DNA from: an uncultured Aquiluna sp.
Lineage (GTDB): Bacteria; Actinomycetota; Actinomycetes; Actinomycetales; Microbacteriaceae
Length of the DNA: 64,000 bases
Reading direction: 5' to 3'
NCBI GenBank assembly: GCA_913057795.1
Contig: CAJXOD010000003.1
Location: 1-64,000, forward strand
The position numbers were made by a program, and so were the translations under genes. Below the pieces are notes generated by a model. That model was not told the DNA's origin. It searched no databases and saw only the letters and a list, made by a program, of their open reading frames with translations. This document shows, one piece after another, positions 47,935 to 56,926 of the stretch; the first letter of the stretch is position 1, and each line of letters begins with the position of its first letter.

Positions 47935-49752
47935 ATGGCTGGTCGAGTATCCCAAGGGGACATTGAGGAGCTAAAAGAGCGCGCAGACATTGTGGAGATT
48001 GTTGGAGGCTACGTCTCTCTTAAGGCAGCAAGCTCGGGCTCTTTCAAGGGTTTGTGCCCATTTCATGATGAGAAATCACCCAGCTTCAACGTCCGAGCTA
48101 ATCCCGCGTTCTATCACTGCTTTGGCTGTGGAGTTGGTGGTGATATTTACAAGTTCATTCAGGAGATCGAGTCAGTTAGTTTTGCCGATGCTGTTCAGCG
48201 TTTGGCCGACAAGGTCGGCTATCAGCTGAAGTTTGAGGAGGGAAGCGACGAGGGCTCAACAAGGTCCAGGCTGCTGGCTCTAAATAAATTTGCGGCAGAT
48301 TATTACCAGGGGCAACTGCAATCTGCGGAAGGGCAAGCTGCTCAAGATTTTCTGCTGTCTCGAGGATTCGAATTGGCAAGCTTTTCAACTTTCGGCATTG
48401 GTTATGCACCAAAGGGTTGGCAGAATTTGATCGAGGCAGCAACGGCTGCGGGTTATCAAATGCAGGAGCTTGTATCTGCGGGTTTGGCGATGGAGAGCGA
48501 TAAGGGTGGTTACGACCGCTTTCGCGGGCGAGTGCTGTGGCCGATCCGAGACGCAAACTCGCAGGTTCTTGGGTTCGGCGCCAGAAAGCTTTATGAAGAC
48601 GACCAGGGCCCGAAGTACCTAAACACTCCAGAGACTCCCGTCTATCACAAGTCGAGCGTTCTTTATGGCCTTGATTTAGCCCGCAAGGCAATCGTCAAGT
48701 CAAGGCAGATCGTTGTCGTAGAGGGCTACACCGATGTCATGGCCTGTCATCTAGCCGGAGTGGAGACTGCGGTCGCAACTTGTGGCACGGCTTTTGGTGA
48801 AGAGCACATTCGCATAATCAATCGATTATTGGGTCAAACAAGCGATCCGGCCGAAGTAATTTTCACCTTCGATCCAGATGCTGCTGGCGAGAAGGCTGCA
48901 CTTCGGGTCTACGGGGACAGCTCAAAGTTCAACGCCCTAACCTTTGTCGCAAGTGGACCAGATGGTCTTGATCCTGCTGACCTTCGTCAGAAAATGGGCG
49001 ATGGGGCGATTTCAAAAATGCTTGGATCAAAGAAGCCGCTGTTTGAGTTCGTAATTCGCCATCGAATAAGCCAGTTTTCTCTTGGGGATCTTGATTCGAG
49101 GGTCGCTGCCGCGAGGGCGGCAGCTCCAGTCGTCGCCGAGATTACCGATCCTGCGCTCAAGTCAGGATACGTAAAAGCCCTAGCGGACTGGGTGTCTCTC
49201 GATTCCTCCGAAGTAGAACAAATGGTTCGGGCTGGTGTGACCAGGCAGGTTCAGCAGCGAGTAGAGCCAATGAGACAGACCGGAATTCCTGCTCCCGAAG
49301 TAATTACTCCTCAGGCTCGAATGGAGAGGCAAATACTAGAGGTCTTGGTGCAAGCCCCCGGGGCTTTTAGTTCCGAGCAGCTTCGCCGCATGTTGGCTTC
49401 GGGTTTTTCCGTCTCACAGCATCATCGAATTCTCGAGGTGGCGAATATGAACTCGATGCATTTAGCCGAGGATGGCTTCGCGAATCTATTGGCTACCCAA
49501 GTTTTGCCAGAGGATTTAGAAGTTATTCGGTCCTTGGCCCTAGCGAACCTTCCCGTAGCTAACGAGGCCGCACTGACCAAATACGCGGTTGGTGTCGTAA
49601 GAACGGCGATGCTCAATACCTTGGCTCGAGAAAAAGTCGATCTAATGGCTGCGCTTAGACGAATCGACTCGACCGCGAGCCCAGAACAATTGGCTCAAGT
49701 CCAACAAGAATTGATGGCTTTGGAATCAGAACGTCGCGAGTTGATGAAATAG
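47935..49752 (+). CDS. dnaG: DNA primase
   Basis: Makes RNA primers at the replication fork. 605 aa. The CHC2 zinc finger (Cys41, His44, Cys62, Cys65), the TOPRIM domain (VVVEGYTDVMA, FDPDAAGEKAA) and a C-terminal helicase-binding region are in order. The last gene of the lepA-to-dnaG run before tRNA-Asn. Confidence 0.97.
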   Translation: MAGRVSQGDIEELKERADIVEIVGGYVSLKAASSGSFKGLCPFHDEKSPSFNVRANPAFYHCFGCGVGGDIYKFIQEIESVSFADAVQRLADKVGYQLKFEEGSDEGSTRSRLLALNKFAADYYQGQLQSAEGQAAQDFLLSRGFELASFSTFGIGYAPKGWQNLIEAATAAGYQMQELVSAGLAMESDKGGYDRFRGRVLWPIRDANSQVLGFGARKLYEDDQGPKYLNTPETPVYHKSSVLYGLDLARKAIVKSRQIVVVEGYTDVMACHLAGVETAVATCGTAFGEEHIRIINRLLGQTSDPAEVIFTFDPDAAGEKAALRVYGDSSKFNALTFVASGPDGLDPADLRQKMGDGAISKMLGSKKPLFEFVIRHRISQFSLGDLDSRVAAARAAAPVVAEITDPALKSGYVKALADWVSLDSSEVEQMVRAGVTRQVQQRVEPMRQTGIPAPEVITPQARMERQILEVLVQAPGAFSSEQLRRMLASGFSVSQHHRILEVANMNSMHLAEDGFANLLATQVLPEDLEVIRSLALANLPVANEAALTKYAVGVVRTAMLNTLAREKVDLMAALRRIDSTASPEQLAQVQQELMALESERRELMK

Positions 49753-49795
49753 CTCACGAATCTGCTAATGTTGTGCCGTGTCTCTAGGGATGCAT

Positions 49796-49868
49796 TCCTC
49801 GGTAGCTCAATTGGCAGAGCAATCGACTGTTAATCGATAGGTTCTTGGTTCGAGTCCAAGCCGAGGAG
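49796..49868 (+). tRNA. tRNA-Asn (GTT)
   Basis: 73-nt cloverleaf: acceptor TCCTCGG with CCGAGGA, anticodon stem ATCGA/TCGAT around CTGTTAA (anticodon GTT), T arm with GTTCGAGTC, discriminator G at 49868. CCA is encoded at 49869-49871. A possible promoter is TTGATG (49741-49746) and TAATGT (49766-49771), spacer 19 nt. Confidence 0.96.
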
Positions 49869-49890
49869 CCATACTTTTCCTGGAGAAGGC

Positions 49891-50535
49891 ATGAGCAGGC
49901 AAGTAATTTCCACGTCACTTTCCGTAGGCCTAGCCACTGGCCTTTACGGCCTTTCCTTTGGCGCTATTGGTTCGGCCGCGGGTCTAGGGGTTCCGGCCGT
50001 CATGCTGCTGAGCCTGTTGATGTTTTCGGGTGCAAGTCAATTTGCATTTGTTGGCATCATCGCTGCTGGGGGAGCACCTATCACCGCCGTTTCGTCGGCA
50101 TGGCTAATGGGTGTCCGAAACTCCTTTTATGGACTTCGATTGAATACCGTAATCGGCCCTAGGGGGCTGTGGCGTCTGCTGGCGGCGCAGTTGACGATTG
50201 ACGAGTCAAACGCTGTTTCGGCAGCTCAAGAGAGACCACTTGATCAAAAAATTGGCTTTTGGCTGACTGGCGGAGCGGTATTTATTTTTTGGAACACAGC
50301 AACTCTGATGGGGGCGTTGGCTGGGAACCTTTTTGGATCAGTTGAGGCCTGGGGCCTGGATGGCGCAGCAGCAGCAGCCTTCTTAGGGCTCCTCTGGCCC
50401 AGATTAAAAAATAACTTAGCTCTGGCCGGTGTAGGCGCGCTGGTTGCACTAGTGGCAATCCCCCTCACCCCAGCCGGTGTGCCTGTCTTGTTGGCGGCCG
50501 TTGTCGCTTTGCTCCCAATCGGGGGTAAAAAATGA
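49891..50535 (+). CDS. azlC: AzlC family branched-chain amino acid exporter subunit
   Basis: Large membrane subunit of the AzlCD/YgaZH exporter for branched-chain amino acids. 214 aa with about six or seven membrane segments. SVGLATGLYGLSFGAIG, the FSGASQFAFVG block and WLMGVRNSFYGLRL fit the family. An AGAAGG site lies before ATG 49891. It overlaps azlD by 4 nt. Substrate is inferred from the family. Confidence 0.92.
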   Translation: MSRQVISTSLSVGLATGLYGLSFGAIGSAAGLGVPAVMLLSLLMFSGASQFAFVGIIAAGGAPITAVSSAWLMGVRNSFYGLRLNTVIGPRGLWRLLAAQLTIDESNAVSAAQERPLDQKIGFWLTGGAVFIFWNTATLMGALAGNLFGSVEAWGLDGAAAAAFLGLLWPRLKNNLALAGVGALVALVAIPLTPAGVPVLLAAVVALLPIGGKK

Positions 50536-50831
50536 TCAGCACGGTAATCTTCGCTTCTTTGGCCGTCTACAGCTGGAAAATTCTAGGTTTCTTGATTCCT
50601 GATCGTCTTATTGGAAGGCGTGGAAGGCTGATTGCCGAGCGCATGACTGTTTCTCTGCTAGCAGCACTTGTAGTTCTTCAGGGGTTTTCATCTCAGAGTG
50701 TTCTGGTTCTTGACGCGCGAGCAGCTGCCCTAGTTGTGGCAGGAGCTCTTTTGGCGATGCGGGTTCCGTACATTTTCGTTGTGCTAGCCGGTGCGATCGT
50801 GGCTGCGGGGGTACGGTTTTTAGGGTTCTAG
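50532..50831 (+). CDS. azlD: AzlD family branched-chain amino acid exporter subunit
   Basis: Small membrane partner of AzlC. 99 aa with about four membrane segments. ATGA overlap with azlC. Its end overlaps the convergent def gene by 12 nt, so the two transcripts share their 3' ends and no terminator is seen between them. Confidence 0.9.
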   Translation: MISTVIFASLAVYSWKILGFLIPDRLIGRRGRLIAERMTVSLLAALVVLQGFSSQSVLVLDARAAALVVAGALLAMRVPYIFVVLAGAIVAAGVRFLGF

Positions 50832-51392
50832 ATAGTCTTGCCCAGGCAACCATGACAATCCTGGTACGCCCCATTCGTTTTCTTTTATTGCCTTTTTCAT
50901 AAGCCTCTTGTGGGGCTTCACTAGCCGGTCTGCATAGAGCATTCCCTCTAGATGGTCGAACTCATGTTGAAAGATTCGAGCAAGCCAACCCTCGGCTTCA
51001 ATTTGGTAACCGTGGCCATCTAAGTCAGTGGCCATTAATAGGGCACGATTCGCTCGCTTCAGAGGAAATCTTTCTCCGGGGATCGATAGACAACCCTCGG
51101 CATCAGCCTCTTCATCTAGTTCCTCGTCAGAAAATTCTGAGATAGAAAGCTGTGGATTGATTGCAACACCACGTACTTCCTGATCGTCAGTGCTGTACGA
51201 GTAGACAAAAATCCTGAGCCCGACTCCAATTTGTGTCGCAGCTAGTCCTACGCCGGGCGCCGAATCCATGGTCTCGAACATGTCGGCCACCAACTCGCGG
51301 ATGTAATCATCTATCGCCAGGACTTCCAGGGCTCGTGTATGGAGCGCTGGGTCGCCGGTTATTCGAATTTTATACAAGGTCACGACCCCCAT
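50820..51392 (-). CDS. def: peptide deformylase
   Basis: Removes the formyl group from nascent proteins. 190 aa. Motif I GVGLAATQ (47-54), motif II EGCLSIPG with the metal Cys101, and motif III QHEFDHLEG with His143, Glu144 and His147 are all intact. The start at ATG 51392 lacks a strong ribosome site; an internal TTG at residue 6 is an alternative. Confidence 0.95.
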   Translation of the reverse strand: MGVVTLYKIRITGDPALHTRALEVLAIDDYIRELVADMFETMDSAPGVGLAATQIGVGLRIFVYSYSTDDQEVRGVAINPQLSISEFSDEELDEEADAEGCLSIPGERFPLKRANRALLMATDLDGHGYQIEAEGWLARIFQHEFDHLEGMLYADRLVKPHKRLMKKAIKENEWGVPGLSWLPGQDYLEP

Positions 51393-51469
51393 TTTACTGA
51401 ATCTGACGGAGGAATTTCAGCTTGGTGGTCTAGGCTTTTAGGGCTTCCAGTCCGACAGGAGAAAAAGGT

Positions 51470-52378
51470 TTGTTTTCACCCGAGATTGTTAGGGCATTCG
51501 CTATTGTCCTCGCTGTAATCGGAGCGATTTTCCTCTCACTCGGCGCACAGTTTCAAAATGACGCAGTTACTAAGCACCATGCCCCAAGCCGCCCCAAGCC
51601 GGGATCTCTGAGCCTCAAGCAGATTGCTGATCTTCTAAGAAGACCAAGATGGCTGACTGGGACAAGTTTTTTGGTTCTTGCAATTCTTTTTCAGCTTTCA
51701 GCGCTGGCGCTGGCTCCCTTGATCGTGGTTCAGCCGATCGGCGCGATTGCGCTCATTATGACCTCGATACTGAATGCCAGGATATACAGGGTTCGACTTA
51801 ATAAAAGCACTTTCATTGCCATTGCTCTAACGACACTAGGCGTGGGCGGATTTGTTGCAGTCGCAGCCTCTAGTGCTGTGGCTGTCGAGATGAGCAACGA
51901 GAAACTACTTCAGGTGGTCGGCATACTATTCGTCTTGCTTCTAATGTTTGGTCTCTTGTTTTGGCGGTCCAAGGGCAAAGTGAGTGCGCTGCAGTACATT
52001 TTTGGTGCAGGGGTGCTCTACGGTTTCGTGGCCTCGCTGGCGAAGGTCGTTATTCAGCGAATTTTGCAAGAGGACTACGACCTGCTTACCCTGCTTGCGC
52101 TGATTTCCTTAGTCGGCGCAACGGTGCTGGGTGGTTGGTTCGTTCAAAACGCTTACGCGTCTGGACCTCCCGATCTGGTCATCGCGGGGCTGACCGTCAT
52201 CGATCCTGCGGTTGCAGTTATGATCGGCATCGTAATTCTTGGCGAGGCCGAAGCATCCAGTCTTGGACAGGTGTTTAGTTACGTATTGGCCGGTACTATT
52301 GCTATATCTGGAGTGCTTGCTTTGAATAAATTCCACCCGCAGTTGACCGAGAAGGGTAACAGTGAGCCAACCGATTAA
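51470..52378 (+). CDS. DMT-type multispanning membrane protein
   Basis: 302 aa with about nine or ten hydrophobic segments and the two-repeat look of drug/metabolite (EamA-like, Mg2+-transporter-like) exporters; LAPLIVVQPIGAIALIMTSILNAR and VIDPAVAVMIGIVILGE occupy equivalent places in the two halves. The substrate is unknown. The start is TTG at 51470 after a GGAGA/AAAAGG-rich stretch. It overlaps the glycosyltransferase gene by 17 nt. Confidence 0.82.
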   Translation: MFSPEIVRAFAIVLAVIGAIFLSLGAQFQNDAVTKHHAPSRPKPGSLSLKQIADLLRRPRWLTGTSFLVLAILFQLSALALAPLIVVQPIGAIALIMTSILNARIYRVRLNKSTFIAIALTTLGVGGFVAVAASSAVAVEMSNEKLLQVVGILFVLLLMFGLLFWRSKGKVSALQYIFGAGVLYGFVASLAKVVIQRILQEDYDLLTLLALISLVGATVLGGWFVQNAYASGPPDLVIAGLTVIDPAVAVMIGIVILGEAEASSLGQVFSYVLAGTIAISGVLALNKFHPQLTEKGNSEPTD

Positions 52379-53810
52379 GGTTCTCATCGCCTGTGACACC
52401 TTTGCACCGGACATTAACGGAGCGGCCAAATTTGCTGAGCGATTGGCAGGTGGTCTTGTGAGAAACGGCAACGAAGTAGCAATTATTGCTCCCAGTCTCG
52501 ACGGTTGGTCTGGCACAAGGGTGGAAGAACACGACGGCGCCAAAATGACCGTGCACCGACTCAAGAGTCACAAGATGCCAAACCATAAGAGCCATCGATT
52601 TACATCTCCCTTTGGGCTATCCAGGGAGCTAAAGAGAATTATTCTCGAGCAACAGCCGGACGCCCTGCACATACAGTCGCATCTGATGGTTGGACGATTC
52701 GCAATGCGTGCGACCAGGGGAATGTCGCTCCGGAGGATCGCCACCAATCACACGATGCCTGAGAATCTTCTCAAGTATTCTTTCGTGCCAAAATTTATGC
52801 ACCCGCTTGCCATCAAGTTTCTTTGGTGGGACGCAGGCAGGGTCTTGCGGAAGATGGATGCTCTGACTACACCCACAAGACGTGCCGCCGATCTACTGGA
52901 GAACTCGGCTCGCGTTGAGGGGGTTCTTGCAATTAGCTGCGGCATTGACGCCACAAGGTTTGCCAACCGGACTCCAACTCAGAACAAGGAGCCGGTGGCA
53001 CTGTTCGTTGGCCGATTGGACAACGAGAAGAGAATCAATATTTTGCTAAATGCCATTAGTAAATTAGATAAATTTCCAGATCTAAAATTGCGACTGGTTG
53101 GAGATGGCGGTGAGCGCGAGCGCTTGCAGCGTCAGGCCGCTTTGCTGGGTATTTCGAACCGGGTTGAGTTTTTGGGGCATGTTACTGACCAAGAGCTAGC
53201 GGGGATTTATGAGAGCTGCACAGTTTTTGTCATGCCCTCTATAGCTGAGTTACAGTCCATTGCGACAATGGAGGCAATGGCTTCTGGACGACCAGTCATA
53301 GCCGCAGACGCAATGGCTCTTCCTCATTTGGTTCACGACGGAGATAACGGCTACTTATTTACCCCGGATGACGCGGATGCTCTAAAAGATCGCTTGGAGC
53401 TTGTGCTTTCGGCCGACGAAAAAGAGCTTGCAAGGCTCAGTGAGAACTCTTTGCATTTGATTCAGTCGCATGACATTGCAACAACCATCAGCATTTTTGA
53501 AGATCTCTATCGAGGCACTGGCGCTGATGTTCCAACTACAGCCGATAATCAGCCCGAGTACCTTCTGCCAATTGGTCGTCTATCGGCTTCCCTTAGGAAA
53601 CGCGTAGAGGAGTTCAGGGCAGAAGCTCTAAACCTTAGACGCCGCGCAGAGGGTGCGTCAGAGAGCGCGCGAGGAAGATTCTCCGGTGCAGCCGATGAGG
53701 CCAGGGAAAGGCTAAGCGAGGTCCGCGAAGAGGTCAGGGAGCAACTTTCCGAGTTTCGAAGCGAACTAGGCGATGCTGCAAAGAAGTTTCGACGCAAACG
53801 CGACGATTAA
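52362..53810 (+). CDS. glycosyltransferase family 4 protein with charged C-terminal tail
   Basis: 482 aa. GT-B fold: N-terminal domain starting VLIACDTFAPDINGAAKFAE, C-terminal domain with FVGRLDNEKRI, LVGDGGERERL, FLGHVTDQELA and the donor-site EAMASGRPVIA block. After about residue 405 it carries some 75 residues rich in Arg, Glu and Ala (REEVREQLSEFRSEL) that look like a coiled coil or membrane-surface helix. The SIAELQSIATMEAMA pattern resembles glycolipid synthases, but the sugar and acceptor are open. GTG 52362 follows AAGGG. Confidence 0.88.
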   Translation: MSQPIKVLIACDTFAPDINGAAKFAERLAGGLVRNGNEVAIIAPSLDGWSGTRVEEHDGAKMTVHRLKSHKMPNHKSHRFTSPFGLSRELKRIILEQQPDALHIQSHLMVGRFAMRATRGMSLRRIATNHTMPENLLKYSFVPKFMHPLAIKFLWWDAGRVLRKMDALTTPTRRAADLLENSARVEGVLAISCGIDATRFANRTPTQNKEPVALFVGRLDNEKRINILLNAISKLDKFPDLKLRLVGDGGERERLQRQAALLGISNRVEFLGHVTDQELAGIYESCTVFVMPSIAELQSIATMEAMASGRPVIAADAMALPHLVHDGDNGYLFTPDDADALKDRLELVLSADEKELARLSENSLHLIQSHDIATTISIFEDLYRGTGADVPTTADNQPEYLLPIGRLSASLRKRVEEFRAEALNLRRRAEGASESARGRFSGAADEARERLSEVREEVREQLSEFRSELGDAAKKFRRKRDD

Positions 53811-53972
53811 TTGGAAATAGTCCCTAAATTAAAGTGCATGATTTTCTAAATTTAATTTTCGTCTAGGGTGCTCAATGTTTGACAAAGTTGGCAAAAACCT
53901 AATTAGTATTGAGGAAACTCTCCAGCGTCGGGGTCTTTAACCCGAAGCTGGCAACTTAGGCGAAGGGCTTTC
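53811..53972 (+). promoter_or_regulatory. promoter and leader hairpin of the acyl-CoA ligase gene
   Basis: TTGACA (53879-53884) and TAGTAT (53904-53909) with a 19-nt spacer are the best -35/-10 pair. The leader then holds a hairpin: CCAGC (53922-53926) and CGGG (53929-53932) pair with CCCG (53941-53944) and GCTGG (53947-53951). No T run follows. I cannot match it to a known riboswitch. Confidence 0.55.
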
Positions 53973-55724
53973 ATGTCACAGCACGCATGGTTAAATCACT
54001 ACCCGTCAGACGTGCCACACGAGTTAGAGGCTCACTCTTTCCGCAACCTCCCGGATTTATTGGCAGTTGCGTCAAAAAAGTACTCAAAGACAATCGCTTT
54101 TACTCAGTGCATGCCCAATGGCATGAACGGATCTTTGACCTTTGATCAGGTTGACAAGCTCAGCGATGACTTTGCCTCTTATCTTCGCGAGGAGGCGGGG
54201 CTTGTAACTGGCGAGCGTGTTGCGGTTCAGATGCCTAATTGTTTGAGCTATCCAATAGTTGCATTTGGTGTCTTGAAGGCTGGATGCGTTTTGGTGAACA
54301 CTAACCCTCTATACACACAAACTGAGATGTTGCATCAGTTCGCTGATTCGGGCGTAAGTGCATTGGTCGTGATAGACATGTTCGCTGATCGGCTACCTGG
54401 GATTATCGAAAAGACCGAGATAAAAAACGTTGTCACCGTAAGCCTTTCCGAGTTCTTTCCCGGCCCTGTAGCCGGAATTATTAATCTGACTCAGAAGTAT
54501 TGGAGCAAGACGCTCCCGAAGATCACAGTCGATCACATCAGCTTTAGAGATGCTCTGGCCCTTGGCAAAAAAGCTTCGTCCAGCAAAGAATCTTCTGGAT
54601 ACCTTGACGCTGTTGGTCCTGAGAGTATTGCGGCTCTCCAGTACACCGGCGGAACGACTGGAGTGTCAAAGGGTGCGATGCTGACGCATGGGAATTTAGT
54701 AAACAACACGCTTCAGATGATTTCCATGTGTGGCGCTTACATGAGGCCCGGGGCGGAGATTGTTCTGACAGCCCTACCGCTCTATCACATCTTTGCTTTC
54801 ACAGTAAACCTTCTGGGTTTTTATCACCTGGGGGCCAGGAACATCTTGGTTCCATCGCCGCGACCACCAAGCAACCTAAAGCGCGCCTTTGAAAACTATA
54901 AAGTGACCTGGCTGTCTGGAGTAAACACTTTGTTTAGCGCCTTGCTGAACGAACGCTGGTTTACGGACGGTTCGCCAAAGTACCTAAGAGCATCCGCCGC
55001 CGGAGGTATGGCTTTGCACGAGTCCGTTGCCAAACGCTGGAGAGAAGTAACCGGTACTCCGATTGTCGAGGGTTATGGGCTTACCGAGTCATCACCTGTT
55101 CTGACTTTCAACCCCTTGGGTGGCTTGCAAAAGGACGGCACGATTGGCATTCCTGTTCCATCGACCGAAATTCGCTGTGTCGACGAAAAGGGAGTGGAAG
55201 TCGGGGTTGGCGAACCTGGTGAGCTAATTGCCAGGGGTCCACAGATCATGCAGGGCTATTGGCAGCGACCGGAAGAGTCATCGTCGACACTTCAAGATGG
55301 CTGGCTGTATACCGGTGATATCGCCCAGGTTGACCAAGACGGTTACTTCACAATTGTTGATCGAAAGAAAGACATGATTTTGGTCAGCGGCTTCAATGTG
55401 TACCCCAACGAGGTTGAAGAGCAGATTGCGGCGGCTACAGGTGTGCTGGAAGTCGGAGTCATAGGAATACCGGATGAGAAAAGCGGCGAGAAGGTTCGAG
55501 CTTATGTAGTGACCTCGCAGCCGGCTCCTTCCGCCGACGATATCCTCGCGCATTGCCGTGAGCACATGGCCGCCTATAAGGTGCCACAGCAAGTCATTTT
55601 TGTGGACGAGCTACCCAAGAGCCCCATAGGCAAGATCTTGCGACGTGAACTCCGCGCAGCGGCCCTCGCAGGTGAAATCACCGAGACTAAACCGATCGAC
55701 CTAATCGATAAGGACGGTAACTAA
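53973..55724 (+). CDS. fadD: long-chain fatty acid-CoA ligase (AMP-binding)
   Basis: Activates fatty acids to acyl-CoA via acyl-AMP. 583 aa. P-loop-like YTGGTTGVSKGAM, EGYGLTESSP, GWLYTGDIAQVDQDGYF and the C-terminal PKSPIGKILRREL lysine motif are complete. It has its own promoter and overlaps the BASS transporter gene at TAATG. The chain length is inferred from FadD-like sequence; a wider acyl range is possible. Confidence 0.9.
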   Translation: MSQHAWLNHYPSDVPHELEAHSFRNLPDLLAVASKKYSKTIAFTQCMPNGMNGSLTFDQVDKLSDDFASYLREEAGLVTGERVAVQMPNCLSYPIVAFGVLKAGCVLVNTNPLYTQTEMLHQFADSGVSALVVIDMFADRLPGIIEKTEIKNVVTVSLSEFFPGPVAGIINLTQKYWSKTLPKITVDHISFRDALALGKKASSSKESSGYLDAVGPESIAALQYTGGTTGVSKGAMLTHGNLVNNTLQMISMCGAYMRPGAEIVLTALPLYHIFAFTVNLLGFYHLGARNILVPSPRPPSNLKRAFENYKVTWLSGVNTLFSALLNERWFTDGSPKYLRASAAGGMALHESVAKRWREVTGTPIVEGYGLTESSPVLTFNPLGGLQKDGTIGIPVPSTEIRCVDEKGVEVGVGEPGELIARGPQIMQGYWQRPEESSSTLQDGWLYTGDIAQVDQDGYFTIVDRKKDMILVSGFNVYPNEVEEQIAAATGVLEVGVIGIPDEKSGEKVRAYVVTSQPAPSADDILAHCREHMAAYKVPQQVIFVDELPKSPIGKILRRELRAAALAGEITETKPIDLIDKDGN

Positions 55725-56689
55725 TGAACATGGCCATGATTTTATTGGAGCAGGTTACTGTCTCTGAGCAGGACGTAGTAACACCCTTCGAGCAGAATCT
55801 CTTGGTGGCTATGGTTTTCGTGATTATGTTCGGTCTTGGTTCTGGTCTAACTCCACGAGATTTTAAACTCGCAATTCGAAGACCTTGGGGCTTGATAATT
55901 GGGTGGGTTACCCAGTTTGGGATAATGCCGCTTCTGGCTTTTACCCTCATAGCCACGCTGCTCTTCCAGCTCCCGATGGAATATGCGGCCCCAGTGGCAT
56001 TGGGCGCTCTGCTTATGGGTTCAGTACCTGCTGGGACCACTTCTAATATATTTGCGTATTTTTCGAAGGGCAACTTGGCTCTTAGCGTCATTATGACCAC
56101 TAACTCCACGCTTTGGGCACTGCTCATGACTCCTCTGGTGCTCACCTTTTACGGGATGCTTCTTTTCGCCGATGACGAGCAATTTCAAATACCGATTACC
56201 AACATCGTGGCGACTCTTTTCTTGCTCTTGATACCTGTGCTATTCGGCATGATTTTGAGAAGGTTTAGCGCGAACATAGGCGCCTTCCTGGAGCTTATGG
56301 GTGGCTTCTTTGGATTGTTTTTCATCCTATTTCTGCTGGCGACCTGGGTTCCAAGGAACTGGGCACTACTGGCGGATACTCCCTGGCAAACATATGTCGT
56401 AGCCATTGGTCTTGGGCTCTTCGGTATCGCAATCGCCTTTGTGCTGGCCAAATTACTTAAATTGCACCCAATGAACGTCAGGACTATCGCTCTCGAGACT
56501 GGGATTCAAAATGGCCCTCTAGCCATTGCCATTGTTCTTTTGACTTTTGGCGGCACCGCAGACGTTGGCCTCATCCTGATTGTTCCCGCACTTTACTCGC
56601 TGTTTATCGTGCTGGTCTCTACGGCCGTCACTTTCTGGTTCCGTCGTGCCAATGTCGCGGAGGAACAAAAGATACCTAACCTGCTGTAG
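55724..56689 (+). CDS. bile acid:sodium symporter (BASS) family transporter
   Basis: 321 aa, about nine or ten membrane segments. LGSGLTPRDFK, the LMGSVPAGTTSNIFAYFSKGN block and ALETGIQNGPLAIAI are typical of BASS proteins, which import organic acids with sodium in bacteria. Its start shares the fadD stop (TAATG), so the two may act on related carboxylic acids; this is inference. Confidence 0.9.
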   Translation: MNMAMILLEQVTVSEQDVVTPFEQNLLVAMVFVIMFGLGSGLTPRDFKLAIRRPWGLIIGWVTQFGIMPLLAFTLIATLLFQLPMEYAAPVALGALLMGSVPAGTTSNIFAYFSKGNLALSVIMTTNSTLWALLMTPLVLTFYGMLLFADDEQFQIPITNIVATLFLLLIPVLFGMILRRFSANIGAFLELMGGFFGLFFILFLLATWVPRNWALLADTPWQTYVVAIGLGLFGIAIAFVLAKLLKLHPMNVRTIALETGIQNGPLAIAIVLLTFGGTADVGLILIVPALYSLFIVLVSTAVTFWFRRANVAEEQKIPNLL

Positions 56690-56758
56690 ATTTTTTCGAT
56701 ACCCGTGGCGCTTTGGACGCGCCGGGCTAGCTTGATTAGCTAGAATCTAGTTAGGTTG

Positions 56759-56832
56759 GGGGCGTTAGCTCAGCTGGTTAGAGCAAACGACTCATAATCG
56801 TTCGGTCGCGGGTTCAAGTCCCGCACGCCCCA
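56759..56832 (+). tRNA. tRNA with CAT anticodon (Met elongator or Ile2)
   Basis: 74-nt cloverleaf: acceptor GGGGCGT with ACGCCCC, anticodon stem AACGA/TCGTT around CTCATAA, discriminator A at 56832; CCA is not encoded (CTT follows). The anticodon is CAT. It is not an initiator, as the acceptor starts with a normal G-C pair. The GGTCG variable region and TTCAAGTCC T loop resemble the lysidine-modified tRNA-Ile2 more than elongator Met, but I cannot decide. A -10 TAGAAT is at 56741-56746. Confidence 0.93.
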
Positions 56833-56926
56833 CTTTCGGACACCTTTGCCTGCAACTGGGTCACCCAGGGAAGCCTCGACCACCTCTCACCTAGTTACAC
56901 TTGAAGAAAGAGCTGGGAGCAGATGA

